Assembly (NCBI RefSeq): GCF_002946835.1 | Contig: NZ_CP026652.1 | Coordinates: 2,914,001-2,978,000 of the forward strand | Source of the DNA: Streptomyces dengpaensis | GTDB taxonomy: Bacteria > Actinomycetota > Actinomycetes > Streptomycetales > Streptomycetaceae | Direction: 5' to 3' | DNA: 64,000 nucleotides | Part shown: positions 27,104 to 38,524 of the stretch, in pieces | Position numbering within the stretch: the stretch's first letter is position 1 | How the letters are laid out: every line of letters begins with the position of its first letter | Position numbers and translations under genes: made by a program | Notes under the pieces: model-generated | Database searches by the model: none | What the model saw: the letters and a program-made list of their open reading frames with translations, nothing else | What the model was told of the DNA's origin: nothing

Positions 27104-27889
27104 GTGGAAGTTGTCATCGTTCCGGACGCCGAGGCGGGCGGCGAGCTGATCGCCGAGGCCATGGCGGAGCTGCTCCGGCGCAAGCCCGACGCCCTGCTCG
27201 GCGTGGCCACCGGCTCGACCCCACTGCCCATTTACGAGGCCCTGGCGGCCAAGGTGAGTTCCGGTGCCGTGGACGCCTCGGGCGCGCGGATCGCGCAGCT
27301 CGACGAGTACGTGGGGCTGCCGGCCGAGCACCCCGAGTCATACCGTTCCGTGCTGCGGCGGGAGGTGCTGGAGCCGCTGGGCCTGGGCATGGACGCGTTC
27401 ATGGGGCCGGACGGCACCGCCGAGGACGTACAGGCCGCGTGCGAGGCGTACGACAAGGCGCTCGCGGAGGCCGGCGGGGTCGACCTCCAGCTGCTCGGGA
27501 TCGGGACCGACGGGCACATCGGGTTCAACGAGCCGTGCTCCTCGCTCGCCTCGCGGACCCGGATCAAGACGCTGACCGAGCAGACCCGGGTCGACAACGC
27601 GCGGTTCTTCGAGGGCGACATCGAGCAGGTGCCGCACCACGTCATCACACAGGGCATCGGCACGATCCTTGAGGCGCGGCATCTGGTGCTGCTCGCGACG
27701 GGCGAGGGCAAGGCGGATGCGGTGGCCGCGACGGTGGAGGGGCCGGTGGCCGCGGTGTGCCCGGCGTCCGCGCTGCAGCTTCATCCACACGCGACCGTTG
27801 TCGTGGACGAGGCGGCTGCGTCCAAGCTGAAGCTTGCGGATTACTTTCGGCATACGTTTGCCGATAAGCCTGGCTGGCAGGGGCTTTAA
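27104..27889 (+). CDS. nagB: Glucosamine-6-phosphate deaminase
   Basis: A 261-residue enzyme converting glucosamine-6-phosphate to fructose-6-phosphate and ammonia. This links chitin and GlcNAc use to glycolysis; glucosamine-6-phosphate is also the inducer that releases DasR. Conserved sites are LLGVATGSTPLPIYEAL (phosphate loop), LDEYVGLPAEHPESY and IGTDGHIGFNEPCSS. The start is GTG (VEVVIVPDAEAG) with only a weak ribosome site. A DasR site precedes and a long terminator follows, so it is transcribed alone. Confidence 0.95.
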   Translation: MEVVIVPDAEAGGELIAEAMAELLRRKPDALLGVATGSTPLPIYEALAAKVSSGAVDASGARIAQLDEYVGLPAEHPESYRSVLRREVLEPLGLGMDAFMGPDGTAEDVQAACEAYDKALAEAGGVDLQLLGIGTDGHIGFNEPCSSLASRTRIKTLTEQTRVDNARFFEGDIEQVPHHVITQGIGTILEARHLVLLATGEGKADAVAATVEGPVAAVCPASALQLHPHATVVVDEAAASKLKLADYFRHTFADKPGWQGL

Positions 27890-27910
27890 GGCCCACTGGC
27901 GTGGAGGACG

Positions 27911-27946
27911 GCGTCGGGGCACCCCCTTGCAGGGGTGCCCCGACGC
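27911..27946. terminator. nagB terminator
   Basis: A 15-bp perfect stem, GCGTCGGGGCACCCC with GGGGTGCCCCGACGC, and a six-base loop, 21 bases after the nagB stop. Confidence 0.9.
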
Positions 27947-28027
27947 ATGTGTACGTCGTGACTTTCGGTCGTCGGGCCGGTGCAGCCCGGTGGGTGGTGT
28001 GTGCCCACCCACCCCCACTCTCGGCTT

Positions 28028-28085
28028 CTCCCCCAGTGCCTCAAGGGCCTGGGAGGTACCCCCAGAGCGGGGGGGACCCCCATCG
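28028..28085. repeat. Palindrome-rich intergenic element
   Basis: TCTCCCCCAGTGCCTCAAGG and GCCTGGGAGGTACCCCCAGA form nested C-run/G-run pairings with a central GGTACC. From memory, elements of this style recur in Streptomyces intergenic regions. It lies between the converging nagB and dasD genes and may act as a second terminator. Confidence 0.45.
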
Positions 28086-28132
28086 CCCTGCGGAACGACT
28101 GCCCACACACCACCGGCCAGCCCACATAGCCG

Positions 28133-29632
28133 TCACGTACCGGCGATGACCTCCGCCGCCGCCCTGCCGCAGACCCGTGCCGCGCCGTGGGTCGCGATGT
28201 GCAGGGCGCCGCGGGGTGGGGACTGGGGGACGCCCATTTCGACGACGACGGTGTCCGGGCGGGCGGTGAGGAGGGTGTCGAGGGCTGCCGCCATCCAGGG
28301 GTGGCGGTGCTCGTCGCGGACGACGGCGACGATGCGGCGGGTGCCCGCGGCGGCGAGGGCCTCGGGGCCCGCGTTCTCGCCGGTGAAGCCGGCGGTCTCG
28401 GTGCCGGGGAGCAGGCGGGCCAGTTCCGCCGCCACGCCCCAGGGGGTCTCGTCGCCGACGGCGATGTTCGCGACCGGGGTGAGGGCGGCGACGTACGGGG
28501 CGTCGGTGAGCGGGACGTACGTCTCGGAGTACGTCACCCTGAGCGCGCGACGGGCGGCGACCAGGCCGACCTCCCTGTCAGCGACACCCGCGGCGCCCGC
28601 GCCCGCGTCCGCCCCCGAGGAAGCCGCCGTCCACCGAGCCAGCTCCCGTACGCGACGCGCCGCGTCCGCGAGGCGCTCCTCGGGGAGCTCTCCCGCGCGA
28701 ACCGCCGAGACAAGGGCGTCCCGCAGGCGCCGTACGGTGTCGTCGTCGGCCAGCCCTCCGCCCACGCAGATCGCGTCGGCGCCCGCGGCGATGGCGAGGA
28801 CGCTGCCGCGTTCGATGCCGTAGGCCGCGGCGATGGCCTGCATCTCCATGCCGTCGGTGACGATGAGGCCGTCGTAGCCGAGTTCCTCGCGGAGCACGCC
28901 CGTGAGGATACGGCGGGAGAGGGTGGCCGGGCGGTCGGGGTCCAGGGCCGGGACCAGGATGTGGGCGCTCATCACCGCGCGGGTGCCCGCGGCGATCGCG
29001 GACCGGAACGGAGCGAGTTCGCGGGAGTGGAGCACCGACGTCTCGGCGTCGATGCGCGGCACCGCGTGGTGCGAGTCGACCGCCGTGTCGCCGTGCCCCG
29101 GGAAGTGCTTGGTGCAGGCGGCGACGCCCGCCGCCTGGAGTCCGGTGACGTAGGCGGCCGTGTGCCGGGCCACCAGGTCGGCGTCGGCGCCGAAGGACCG
29201 TACGCCGATGACCGGATTCCCCGGGTTGGAGTTCACGTCGGCGGACGGAGCCCAGTTGAGGTTGACGCCGCAGGAGGCCAGGCGCCTGCCGAGCGCGAAG
29301 GCGACCTCCCTCGTCAGCTCTACGTCGTCCACCGCGCCCAGCGCGTGGTTCCCCGGGAAGGACGAACCCGTTCGCACCTCGAGACGGGTGACGTCGCCGC
29401 CCTCCTCGTCGATCGCGACGAGGACGTCGTCGCGCTCGGCGCGCAACTGGGCGGTCAGGGCGGCCAGTTGGTCGGGCGAGGCGATGTTCCGGCCGAACAG
29501 GCCGACGGAGGCGAGGCCTTCGCCGAGGCGGCGGAGCAGCCAGTCGGGGGCCGTGGTGCCCGGGAAGCCGGGCTGGAGGACGGTGAGCGCGTCGCGGGTC
29601 AGAGTGTCTGTTCCGCTGGCGATTGTCGTCAT
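28133..29632 (-). CDS. dasD: Beta-N-acetylglucosaminidase, glycoside hydrolase family 3
   Basis: A 499-residue GH3 enzyme without signal peptide that splits chitobiose or longer GlcNAc oligomers in the cytosol. The NagZ-type catalytic loop KHFPGHGDTAVDSHH lies at 175-189 (the histidine acts as acid/base), and the nucleophile is D260 in GLIVTDGMEM; AIDEEGGDVTRL is at 73-84. It is longer than enteric NagZ (about 340) because of a C-terminal domain of about 150 residues. It follows dasC by 10 bases, so it is read with the importer and should hydrolyse what that brings in. Confidence 0.9.
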   Translation of the reverse strand: MTTIASGTDTLTRDALTVLQPGFPGTTAPDWLLRRLGEGLASVGLFGRNIASPDQLAALTAQLRAERDDVLVAIDEEGGDVTRLEVRTGSSFPGNHALGAVDDVELTREVAFALGRRLASCGVNLNWAPSADVNSNPGNPVIGVRSFGADADLVARHTAAYVTGLQAAGVAACTKHFPGHGDTAVDSHHAVPRIDAETSVLHSRELAPFRSAIAAGTRAVMSAHILVPALDPDRPATLSRRILTGVLREELGYDGLIVTDGMEMQAIAAAYGIERGSVLAIAAGADAICVGGGLADDDTVRRLRDALVSAVRAGELPEERLADAARRVRELARWTAASSGADAGAGAAGVADREVGLVAARRALRVTYSETYVPLTDAPYVAALTPVANIAVGDETPWGVAAELARLLPGTETAGFTGENAGPEALAAAGTRRIVAVVRDEHRHPWMAAALDTLLTARPDTVVVEMGVPQSPPRGALHIATHGAARVCGRAAAEVIAGT

Positions 29633-29642
29633 CGGGTGGCGT

Positions 29643-30473
29643 TCATCCCTTCACGGCGCCTGAGACCAGGCCGCTGACGGCCTTCCGCTGCAGGAAGACG
29701 AAGAGGATCAGGATCGGTACGGCGAAGAGGGAGGCCGCTGCCATGGTGGCACCCCAGTCGTCGCCGAAGGTGGTCTGGAAGCTGGACAGCCACAGCGGCA
29801 GGGTCTGCGCTTCGGCGTTCTTGTTGAGGATGAGGACCATGGGGAACTCGTTCCAGGCGGTGATGAACCCGAAGAGCGAGGTGGCCATCAGGCCGGGTGC
29901 GAGCAGCGGGAAGATCACCTTGGTGAAGGCCTGGGTGCGGGTGCAGCCGTCGACCATGGCCGACTCCTCCAGTTCCTTCGGCACGGCGGCGACGTATCCG
30001 CGCAGCGTCAGGATGGTGAAGGGCAGCACCATGACCATGTAGAAGAAGGTCAGCGAGACCAGGCTGTTCAGCAGGTCGGCGTCGCGCACGATCATGTAGA
30101 TCGCGATGACCATGACCTCCCAGGGGGCCATCTGCGCGATCATGAACGTGAGGATGAAGCCGCGTCGCCCCTTGAACCGCATCCGCGCGAGCGCGAAGGA
30201 CGCGAGCAGCGCGATGACGAGCGAGAGCAGCACCGAAACGACCGTGACCGTCACGGAGTTGCCGACCAGCGTCCAGAAGTGGTCGGCGTTCACCGCCTCC
30301 TTGAAGTGCTCGAGCGTCGCGTCGGTCGGGAAGAAGACGGGGTCCTCGGCGATGATGTCGCCGGTCGGCTTGAAGGCCGTGGCGAACATCCAGTAGACGG
30401 GGAACGCGAACACCACGAAGAGAACGACCGCCGTCGCGTTGGGCCACAGACGGCCGATCAGGGATCGCTTCAC
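29643..30473 (-). CDS. dasC: Chitobiose ABC transporter permease DasC
   Basis: A 276-residue membrane permease with six transmembrane segments, of the MalG/UgpE type. The EAA loop contacting the ATPase reads ESAMVDGCTRTQAFTKVIFP at about 190-209. Start GTG (VKRSLIGRL) overlaps the dasB stop (GTGA). No ATPase gene is present; in Streptomyces the shared ATPase MsiK, encoded elsewhere, powers this importer. Confidence 0.95.
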   Translation of the reverse strand: MKRSLIGRLWPNATAVVLFVVFAFPVYWMFATAFKPTGDIIAEDPVFFPTDATLEHFKEAVNADHFWTLVGNSVTVTVVSVLLSLVIALLASFALARMRFKGRRGFILTFMIAQMAPWEVMVIAIYMIVRDADLLNSLVSLTFFYMVMVLPFTILTLRGYVAAVPKELEESAMVDGCTRTQAFTKVIFPLLAPGLMATSLFGFITAWNEFPMVLILNKNAEAQTLPLWLSSFQTTFGDDWGATMAAASLFAVPILILFVFLQRKAVSGLVSGAVKG

Positions 30474-31468
30474 AGCTCGTCCTCCTCCTGCTTGAGAACC
30501 GTGCGCAGGTAGTACGCGGTCAGGGCCAGCAGAACCAGGATGGTGAGGAACGAGATCGCCGCGCCCATTCCGTAGTGCTGGTTGCCGACGCCCTCGACGA
30601 AGGCGTAGATCGGCAGCGTTTCGGTGAGGCGATTCGGGCCGCCCTCGTTCATCGCGAAGATCTGCGGGAAGGCCTTGAAGACCCAGATGATCTCCAGGAA
30701 CGTCGTGGCCCACAGGAAGGGCCGCAGGAACGGGAAGGTCACCGAGGCGAAGGACTTCCAGGCGTCGGCGCCGTCCAGCGAGGCGGCCTCGTAGAGCTCC
30801 TTGGGGATCGTGGTCGTCGCGGCGTACAGGTTGATCGCCACGAACGGGATGGACTGCCAGACGATCAGCAGGGTGACCACGGAGAAGGTGGAGAACTGGG
30901 TGCCGAGCCAGTTGTACTCGGCCATGGAGTGCCAGCCGAGCTTGTCCAGCAGCCAGTTGACGACGCCGAAGCGCGAGGCGAACAGCCACTGGTAGACGGT
31001 GGTGGCCGCGATCACGGGCATCGCCCAGGCCAGCACCAGGCCGAGCATCAGCGTCACCCGCATACGCCTGCCGAGGCGGGCCAGGAGGAGGCCTACGAGG
31101 GTGCCGAGCACCATGATGAGGGCGACGTTGGCGGCGGTGAAGACGACCGACCGTCCGACGACCTTCCAGAAGTCCGAGCCGGTCAGTACTTCCTGGTAGT
31201 TGTCGATCCCGTTCCACTCGGTGAGGTGGAGGATCAGCTGGCGCGGGTTGAGGTTCTGGAACGACAGCATGCCGTTCTTCACCAGCGGCCAGCCGAGCAG
31301 CACCGCGGTGGCCGCCAACGCCGGCAGCAGGAGCAGATAGGGGGCGGACGCGCCGCCTCGTCTCCTCGTCCGGTGCGCCCCGTCTCCCGGAGGGGACGCG
31401 TCGCTCTTGCGGACCCCGGCCGCCGGGACCGTGTCCGCGCGTTCGGTCTGCACTGACATGCTCGCCAT
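30470..31468 (-). CDS. dasB: Chitobiose ABC transporter permease DasB
   Basis: A 332-residue permease with six transmembrane segments of the MalF type, after a 45-residue polar N-terminus. The EAA loop reads YEAASLDGADAWKSFASVTF. The ATG giving MASMSVQT is chosen; three codons in, a second ATG (31459) has GAGAG at a better distance. Codons further upstream belong to a 20-bp tandem repeat and are unlikely to be coding. It overlaps dasC by four bases. A 151-base gap with hairpins separates it from dasA. Confidence 0.92.
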   Translation of the reverse strand: MASMSVQTERADTVPAAGVRKSDASPPGDGAHRTRRRGGASAPYLLLLPALAATAVLLGWPLVKNGMLSFQNLNPRQLILHLTEWNGIDNYQEVLTGSDFWKVVGRSVVFTAANVALIMVLGTLVGLLLARLGRRMRVTLMLGLVLAWAMPVIAATTVYQWLFASRFGVVNWLLDKLGWHSMAEYNWLGTQFSTFSVVTLLIVWQSIPFVAINLYAATTTIPKELYEAASLDGADAWKSFASVTFPFLRPFLWATTFLEIIWVFKAFPQIFAMNEGGPNRLTETLPIYAFVEGVGNQHYGMGAAISFLTILVLLALTAYYLRTVLKQEEDEL

Positions 31469-31476
31469 CTCTCTAA

Positions 31477-31520
31477 GGCCCTGCCGCATCCTCTGTGGCC
31501 CTACCGCAACCTTTGTGGCC
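31477..31520. repeat. 20-bp tandem repeat upstream of dasB
   Basis: GGCCCTGCCGCATCCTCTGT and GGCCCTACCGCAACCTTTGT lie back to back, then a stub of a third copy. They sit just 5' of the chosen dasB start on the minus strand. Confidence 0.8.
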
Positions 31521-31540
31521 CTACTGGTCGACGCACCGCT

Positions 31541-31608
31541 GCGCCGGGGCGCCCCGCGTGGGGGTGGCGGACGCCCCGGCGCGGGGGCGTCCTGCGTGGG
31601 GACGCCCC
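31541..31608 (-). terminator. Stem-loops between dasA and dasB
   Basis: Two hairpins follow the dasA stop: GGGGCGTCC/GGACGCCCC (31584-31608) and GCGCCGGGGC/GCCCCGGCGC (31541-31582). Such structures after a binding-protein gene usually protect or partly terminate the message, giving more DasA than permease. That role here is inferred. Confidence 0.6.
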
Positions 31609-31619
31609 GGCACGGGTGA

Positions 31620-32903
31620 TCAACTCGTCTGCGAGAGGCGCTTGTTGATCTCGGCCTCGACCTGCTTGGCGGCCTCGGCGGGCGACTTGCCGTTCAGCAC
31701 CGCGGTCATGTAGGTCTTGATCGGGTTCGGGGCGTTCTCGACGGCGGCCCACTCGGGGATCAGCGGCGTGGTGCCACCGCCGGCCGCGGCCGGGGCGGCG
31801 GCCACCGCGGCGGGGTTGGCCGAGAGGTTGGTCTGCAGCGACTCCTTGTTCGGGATGACGCCGTTCTCCTTGGCGAGCGCGCCCTCGAACTTGTCGGACA
31901 GGGCCAGCTTCAGGAACTCCTTGGCGAGTTCCTGCTTCTTGCTGCCCGCGGCCACCGCGAAGTTGGAGCCGCCCAGGAAGACGCCCTCGGGCTTGTCGGC
32001 CGTCTCACCCGGGATGGTGAAGTAGCCGATGTTCTTCTCGATGTCCTTGTTGGCGGCGATGGCCGTGCCGGCCTCCCAGCCCATGCCGATGAAGGCGCCG
32101 GCCTTGCCCTTGGCGAAGACCTCGGCCTGCTGCGGGGTCGCCTCGTCCTTGTCCTTGGGGGCCTTGGAGTAGGACTGGTACTCCTTGTAGATCTCCATGG
32201 CCTTGGCGACCTTCGGGTCGGCGAGGTTGGAGACGTACTTGTCGCCGTCCTTCTTCACCAGGTCGGCGCCCTGGCCGATGGTCAGGCCGTCGAAGAAGTA
32301 CCAGTTCTGGCCGGGCAGGTAGATCGGCTCGGCGTCGGTCTTCTTCTCGATGGCCTGGAGGTCCTTGAAGAACTCGTCCCGGGTCTTCGGGGTGTCCTTG
32401 ATGCCGGCGTCGGCCCAGACCTTCTTGTTGTAGATGACCACGCGGTTGGCGAAGTACCACGGGGCCGCGTACTGCTTGCCGTCGTAGACCGAGGACTCGT
32501 TGAGGGCCGCGGTCCAGTCGGCGCCGATCTCCGACTTGAGGGCCGAGAGGTCGGCGAGACCGCCGGTGGCGGCGTAGGCGGGGGTCTGGGTGTTGCCTAC
32601 CTCGATGACGTCCGGCGGGTTCTCCTCGGAGAGCGCGGTGGTGATCTTCTGCTGGATGCCGTTCCACTGCTGGGTCTCGAACTTCAGCTTGGCGCCCGTC
32701 TGCTTCTCGAAGGCCGCCGTCAGGTCCTTGGTCCAGCCGGGAGGCGTCGAGCCGTCCATGGCCCAGACGGTCAGGGTCTCGCCCTTGAAGCCGTCGGCCC
32801 CCGCCTTCTTGCCGCTGTCGCCGTCACTGTCGTCGCCCCCGCACGCCACGACGGAGAAGATCATGCCCGCGATACCGATCGCGGCTATCAGCTTGCGCTT
32901 CAC
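31620..32903 (-). CDS. dasA: Chitobiose-binding lipoprotein DasA
   Basis: A 427-residue extracellular solute-binding protein (SBP family 1). The signal peptide is VKRKLIAAIGIAGMIFSVVAC with the lipobox SVVAC; the cysteine is lipidated and tethers the protein outside the membrane. It captures N,N'-diacetylchitobiose for DasBC. Family landmarks are LTVWAMDGSTPPGWTKDL, PPDVIEVGNTQTPAYAATGG and FIGMGWEAGTAIA. The GTG start is set by GAGGAGGGTGGC directly ahead. Two dre-like sites lie at 89 and 114 bases upstream. Confidence 0.95.
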   Translation of the reverse strand: MKRKLIAAIGIAGMIFSVVACGGDDSDGDSGKKAGADGFKGETLTVWAMDGSTPPGWTKDLTAAFEKQTGAKLKFETQQWNGIQQKITTALSEENPPDVIEVGNTQTPAYAATGGLADLSALKSEIGADWTAALNESSVYDGKQYAAPWYFANRVVIYNKKVWADAGIKDTPKTRDEFFKDLQAIEKKTDAEPIYLPGQNWYFFDGLTIGQGADLVKKDGDKYVSNLADPKVAKAMEIYKEYQSYSKAPKDKDEATPQQAEVFAKGKAGAFIGMGWEAGTAIAANKDIEKNIGYFTIPGETADKPEGVFLGGSNFAVAAGSKKQELAKEFLKLALSDKFEGALAKENGVIPNKESLQTNLSANPAAVAAAPAAAGGGTTPLIPEWAAVENAPNPIKTYMTAVLNGKSPAEAAKQVEAEINKRLSQTS

Positions 32904-32991
32904 GCCACCCTCCTCAGGGATGCCACAAACCCCCCTGCTCCCCCGCGGTGACATACGTCGTGTACCGCCCGTGGGGCCGGGACTGGACCAA

Positions 32992-33003
32992 TGGTGTAGA
33001 CCA
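32992..33003. promoter_or_regulatory. DasR operator (dre) of dasA
   Basis: TGGTGTAGACCA, a one-mismatch DasR site 89 bases ahead of dasA. dasA is an established DasR-controlled gene. Confidence 0.85.
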
Positions 33004-33016
33004 GTACGGGGGAGCT

Positions 33017-33028
33017 TGGCCTAGACCT
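33017..33028. promoter_or_regulatory. Second dre-like site upstream of dasA
   Basis: TGGCCTAGACCT, two bases off the core, 25 bases (start to start) from the stronger site, so both would lie on nearly the same helix face. Confidence 0.55.
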
Positions 33029-33170
33029 AGGGGGGTGTCAAGGCATTCGCAAGCGCTCTGACCGTCCGTTACGTGACCTATATATGCAGGGACCTTTAAC
33101 TAATAAAGCGACCTAACGGACAGCCTTGCCGGCGGGTCGCCGCCGACTCGCCGCGCGAGGCTCCCCGCGG

Positions 33171-33182
33171 TGGACTAGACCA
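33171..33182. promoter_or_regulatory. DasR operator (dre) upstream of dasR
   Basis: TGGACTAGACCA, identical to the distal nagB-side site and 137 bases ahead of dasR. Consistent with autoregulation. The rest of the 415-base dasA-dasR gap holds AT-rich promoter DNA (CCTATATATGC at about 33077) and no gene. Confidence 0.8.
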
Positions 33183-33276
33183 ACAGGAACGCCGACGGTA
33201 TATAGAGGGGATCACGGAGCGTGCGGGGGAACACTCCCACGCGAAGCCGTGCCACGATGTCAGCCGTGGCCGATGA

Positions 33277-34083
<807 letters not shown>

Positions 34084-34158
34084 TGCGCGTGGTGTAGCGC
34101 AACTGCCGCTCCTGCTCTACGTTCCTCCCCGTTGCCGCATGGACGGGAGGACTTCCCA

Positions 34159-36268
<2,110 letters not shown>

Positions 36269-36294
<26 letters not shown>

Positions 36295-36466
36295 GGGCAT
36301 TCGCTGGTACGTACGGGAGCTGACGGACGAATCCGCGTACGACCGCTATGTCGCGCACCTACGGAAGGATCATCCGGACGCGCCCGTACCCTCACGCCGT
36401 GAGTTCGAGCGGGCGCGCACGGACCGGCAGGAGGCGGACCCGCGCCAGGGGTTCCGCTGCTGCTGA
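36269..36466 (+). CDS. YbdD/YjiX family small protein, CstA partner
   Basis: A 65-residue soluble protein with the family pattern YVRELTDESAYDRYVAHLRK followed by HPDAPVPSRREFERAR. It ends GFRCC, a cysteine pair. It overlaps the end of cstA, with a run of GGAG sites inside cstA as ribosome site. In enterics the homologue is required for pyruvate uptake by the CstA-type carrier. Confidence 0.92.
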
Positions 36467-36518
36467 CGGCCTTGCCCGCACCGCGACACGAAACCTCCCC
36501 ATCCGTTATGCGGACTGG

Positions 36519-36537
36519 GGTTCCATAAAGCGGAACC
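36519..36537. promoter_or_regulatory. 19-bp inverted repeat before the symporter operon
   Basis: GGTTCCATAAAGCGGAACC: two six-base arms around a seven-base AT-rich centre, 58 bases ahead of the DUF3311 gene. The shape fits an IclR-type operator. A TTTAGATTG stretch just downstream may hold the -10 box. Confidence 0.5.
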
Positions 36538-36594
36538 GTCCTTTAGATTGCCAGCTCGTTAAACAGGTGATCAGTGAGGGGACGGAGCCGCCTT

Positions 36595-36849
36595 ATGTCA
36601 GACGTGCCTGAAGTGAAACCACCGGTGGTGACACCGGTACGCGTAGTGATCGCCATCTGCCTGCTCGCCCCGTTCGTGGCGATGCTGTGGGTCGGCTCGT
36701 ACGCGAAGACGGACCCGGCCTTCATAGGCATCCCGTTCTTCTACTGGTACCAGATGCTGTGGGTGCTCCTCTCGACCGCCCTCACGATGATCGCGTACAA
36801 GCTGTGGCAGCGTGACCAGCGCGCCCGCAAGGGGGGTGCGTCGCAGTGA
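36595..36849 (+). CDS. DUF3311 small membrane protein
   Basis: An 84-residue protein with two transmembrane helices (VVIAICLLAPFVAMLWV and FFYWYQMLWVLLSTALTMIA) and a basic tail. DUF3311 proteins are encoded directly ahead of SSS-type carboxylate symporters and probably form an accessory subunit. The ATG has GGAG eight bases upstream. The last four bases overlap the symporter start (GTGA). Confidence 0.9.
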   Translation: MSDVPEVKPPVVTPVRVVIAICLLAPFVAMLWVGSYAKTDPAFIGIPFFYWYQMLWVLLSTALTMIAYKLWQRDQRARKGGASQ

Positions 36850-38456
36850 AGGACGGCGTGAACGGCGTCGCGCTCGGCGTCTTCATCTTCTTCTTCCTGG
36901 CCGTCACGGTCATGGGCTTCCTGGCCGCGCGCTGGCGCAAGGCCGCGGACGAGAACAGCCTCGACGAATGGGGCCTGGGCGGCCGGTCGTTCGGCACCTG
37001 GGTCACGTGGTTCCTGCTCGGCGGCGACCTGTACACCGCGTACACCTTCGTGGCCGTACCGGCGGCGATCTACGCGGCGGGCGCGGCGGGCTTCTTCGCG
37101 GTGCCATACACCATCCTCGTGTACCCGCTGATCTTCACGTTCCTGCCGCGCCTGTGGTCGGTCTCGCACAAGCACGGATACGTGACGACCTCGGACTTCG
37201 TACGCGGCCGCTTCGGCTCCAAGGGCCTGTCCCTCGCCGTGGCCGTCACCGGCATCCTGGCCACCATGCCCTACATCGCCCTGCAGCTGGTCGGCATCCA
37301 GGCCGTCCTTGACGTGATGGGCGTGGGCGGCGGCGAGAACACGAACTGGTTCATCAAGGACCTCCCCCTCCTCATCGCCTTCGGCGTGCTGGCCGCGTAC
37401 ACCTACTCCTCGGGTCTGCGCGCCCCGGCCCTGATCGCGTTCGTGAAGGACACCCTGATCTACATCGTGATCGCGGTGGCCATCATCTACATCCCGATCA
37501 AGCTGGGCGGCTTCGACGAGATCTTCCAGGCGGCCACCGACAAGTACTCGGCGGCGGGCGCCGGCGGGGTCGTGCCGCCCGAGGCGGGCCAGTGGACGTA
37601 CGCCACCCTCGCGCTCGGCTCGGCGCTGGCGCTGTTCATGTACCCGCACTCGATCACGGCAACGCTGTCCAGCCGCAGCCGTGAGGTGATCCGCCGCAAC
37701 ACCACGATCCTGCCCCTGTACTCGCTGATGCTGGGCCTGCTCGCCCTGCTCGGGTTCATGGCGATCGCGGCCGGGGTGAAGGTGCAGAACGGCCAGCTCG
37801 CCATCCCGCAGCTCTTCGAGACCATGTTCCCGGACTGGTTCGCGGGCGTGGCCTTCGCCGCCATCGGCATCGGCGCGCTCGTCCCGGCGGCCATCATGTC
37901 CATCGCCGCCGCGAACCTCTTCACGCGCAACATCTACAAGGACTTCATCAAGCCGGACGCCACCCCTCAGCAGGAGACGAAGGTTTCTAAACTTGTCTCC
38001 CTCCTTGTGAAGGTGGGCGCGCTGGTCTTCGTCCTGACGATGGACAAGACGGTGGCGATCAACTTCCAGCTGCTCGGCGGGATCTGGATCCTGCAGACCT
38101 TCCCGGCCCTGGTCGGCGGTCTGTTCACCCGCTGGTTCCACCGCTGGGCGCTGCTCACGGGCTGGGCGGTCGGCATGCTCTACGGCACGCTCGCCGCGTA
38201 CGGGGTCGCCTCGCCGACGCAGAAGCACTTCGGCGGCAGCTCGAAGGAGATCCCCGGGATCGGGGAGATCGGCTACATCGGCCTGACGGCGTTCGTGCTG
38301 AACGTGGTGGTGACGGTGGCCCTCACCTTCGCCTTCCGCGCCTTCAAGGCCCCGGAGGGGATCGACGAGACGTCTCCGGAGGACTACACGGCGGACGCGG
38401 GCGACAAGGGCGTCGAGGTGGAACTGCCGCCGGCGACGGCGGGGGCGGCGCACTGA
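36846..38456 (+). CDS. Sodium:solute symporter (SSS family), probably for a monocarboxylate
   Basis: A 536-residue membrane protein with about 13 helices. Landmarks are DEWGLGGRSFGTWVTWFLLG, LYTAYTFVAVPAAIYAAGAAG, YTYSSGLRAPALIAFVKD and MYPHSITATLSSRS, in the SSS core. The DUF3311 partner and the closeness to rhizobial MctP-type carriers suggest uptake of lactate, pyruvate or another short acid with sodium or protons. Start GTG overlaps the preceding stop. A strong terminator follows the stop codon. Confidence 0.92.
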   Translation: MKDGVNGVALGVFIFFFLAVTVMGFLAARWRKAADENSLDEWGLGGRSFGTWVTWFLLGGDLYTAYTFVAVPAAIYAAGAAGFFAVPYTILVYPLIFTFLPRLWSVSHKHGYVTTSDFVRGRFGSKGLSLAVAVTGILATMPYIALQLVGIQAVLDVMGVGGGENTNWFIKDLPLLIAFGVLAAYTYSSGLRAPALIAFVKDTLIYIVIAVAIIYIPIKLGGFDEIFQAATDKYSAAGAGGVVPPEAGQWTYATLALGSALALFMYPHSITATLSSRSREVIRRNTTILPLYSLMLGLLALLGFMAIAAGVKVQNGQLAIPQLFETMFPDWFAGVAFAAIGIGALVPAAIMSIAAANLFTRNIYKDFIKPDATPQQETKVSKLVSLLVKVGALVFVLTMDKTVAINFQLLGGIWILQTFPALVGGLFTRWFHRWALLTGWAVGMLYGTLAAYGVASPTQKHFGGSSKEIPGIGEIGYIGLTAFVLNVVVTVALTFAFRAFKAPEGIDETSPEDYTADAGDKGVEVELPPATAGAAH

Positions 38457-38475
38457 CACCTGCCGGTACGTGACA

Positions 38476-38502
38476 CGGGCCGCCGGAAAATCCGGCGGCC
38501 CG
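38476..38502. terminator. Terminator of the symporter operon
   Basis: ACGGGCCGCCGGA pairs with TCCGGCGGCCCGT around a three-base A loop; 20 bases after the stop. It can also terminate the convergent toxin-antitoxin transcript. Confidence 0.9.
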
Positions 38503-38524
38503 TTGCCGTACCCGGGGCATACGC

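Noticed and set aside
30599..31217. dasC frame extending upstream through dasB
   Set aside because: The frame is open far upstream, but dasB in the other frame is the real gene; the GTG at 30473 overlapping the dasB stop is the natural dasC start.
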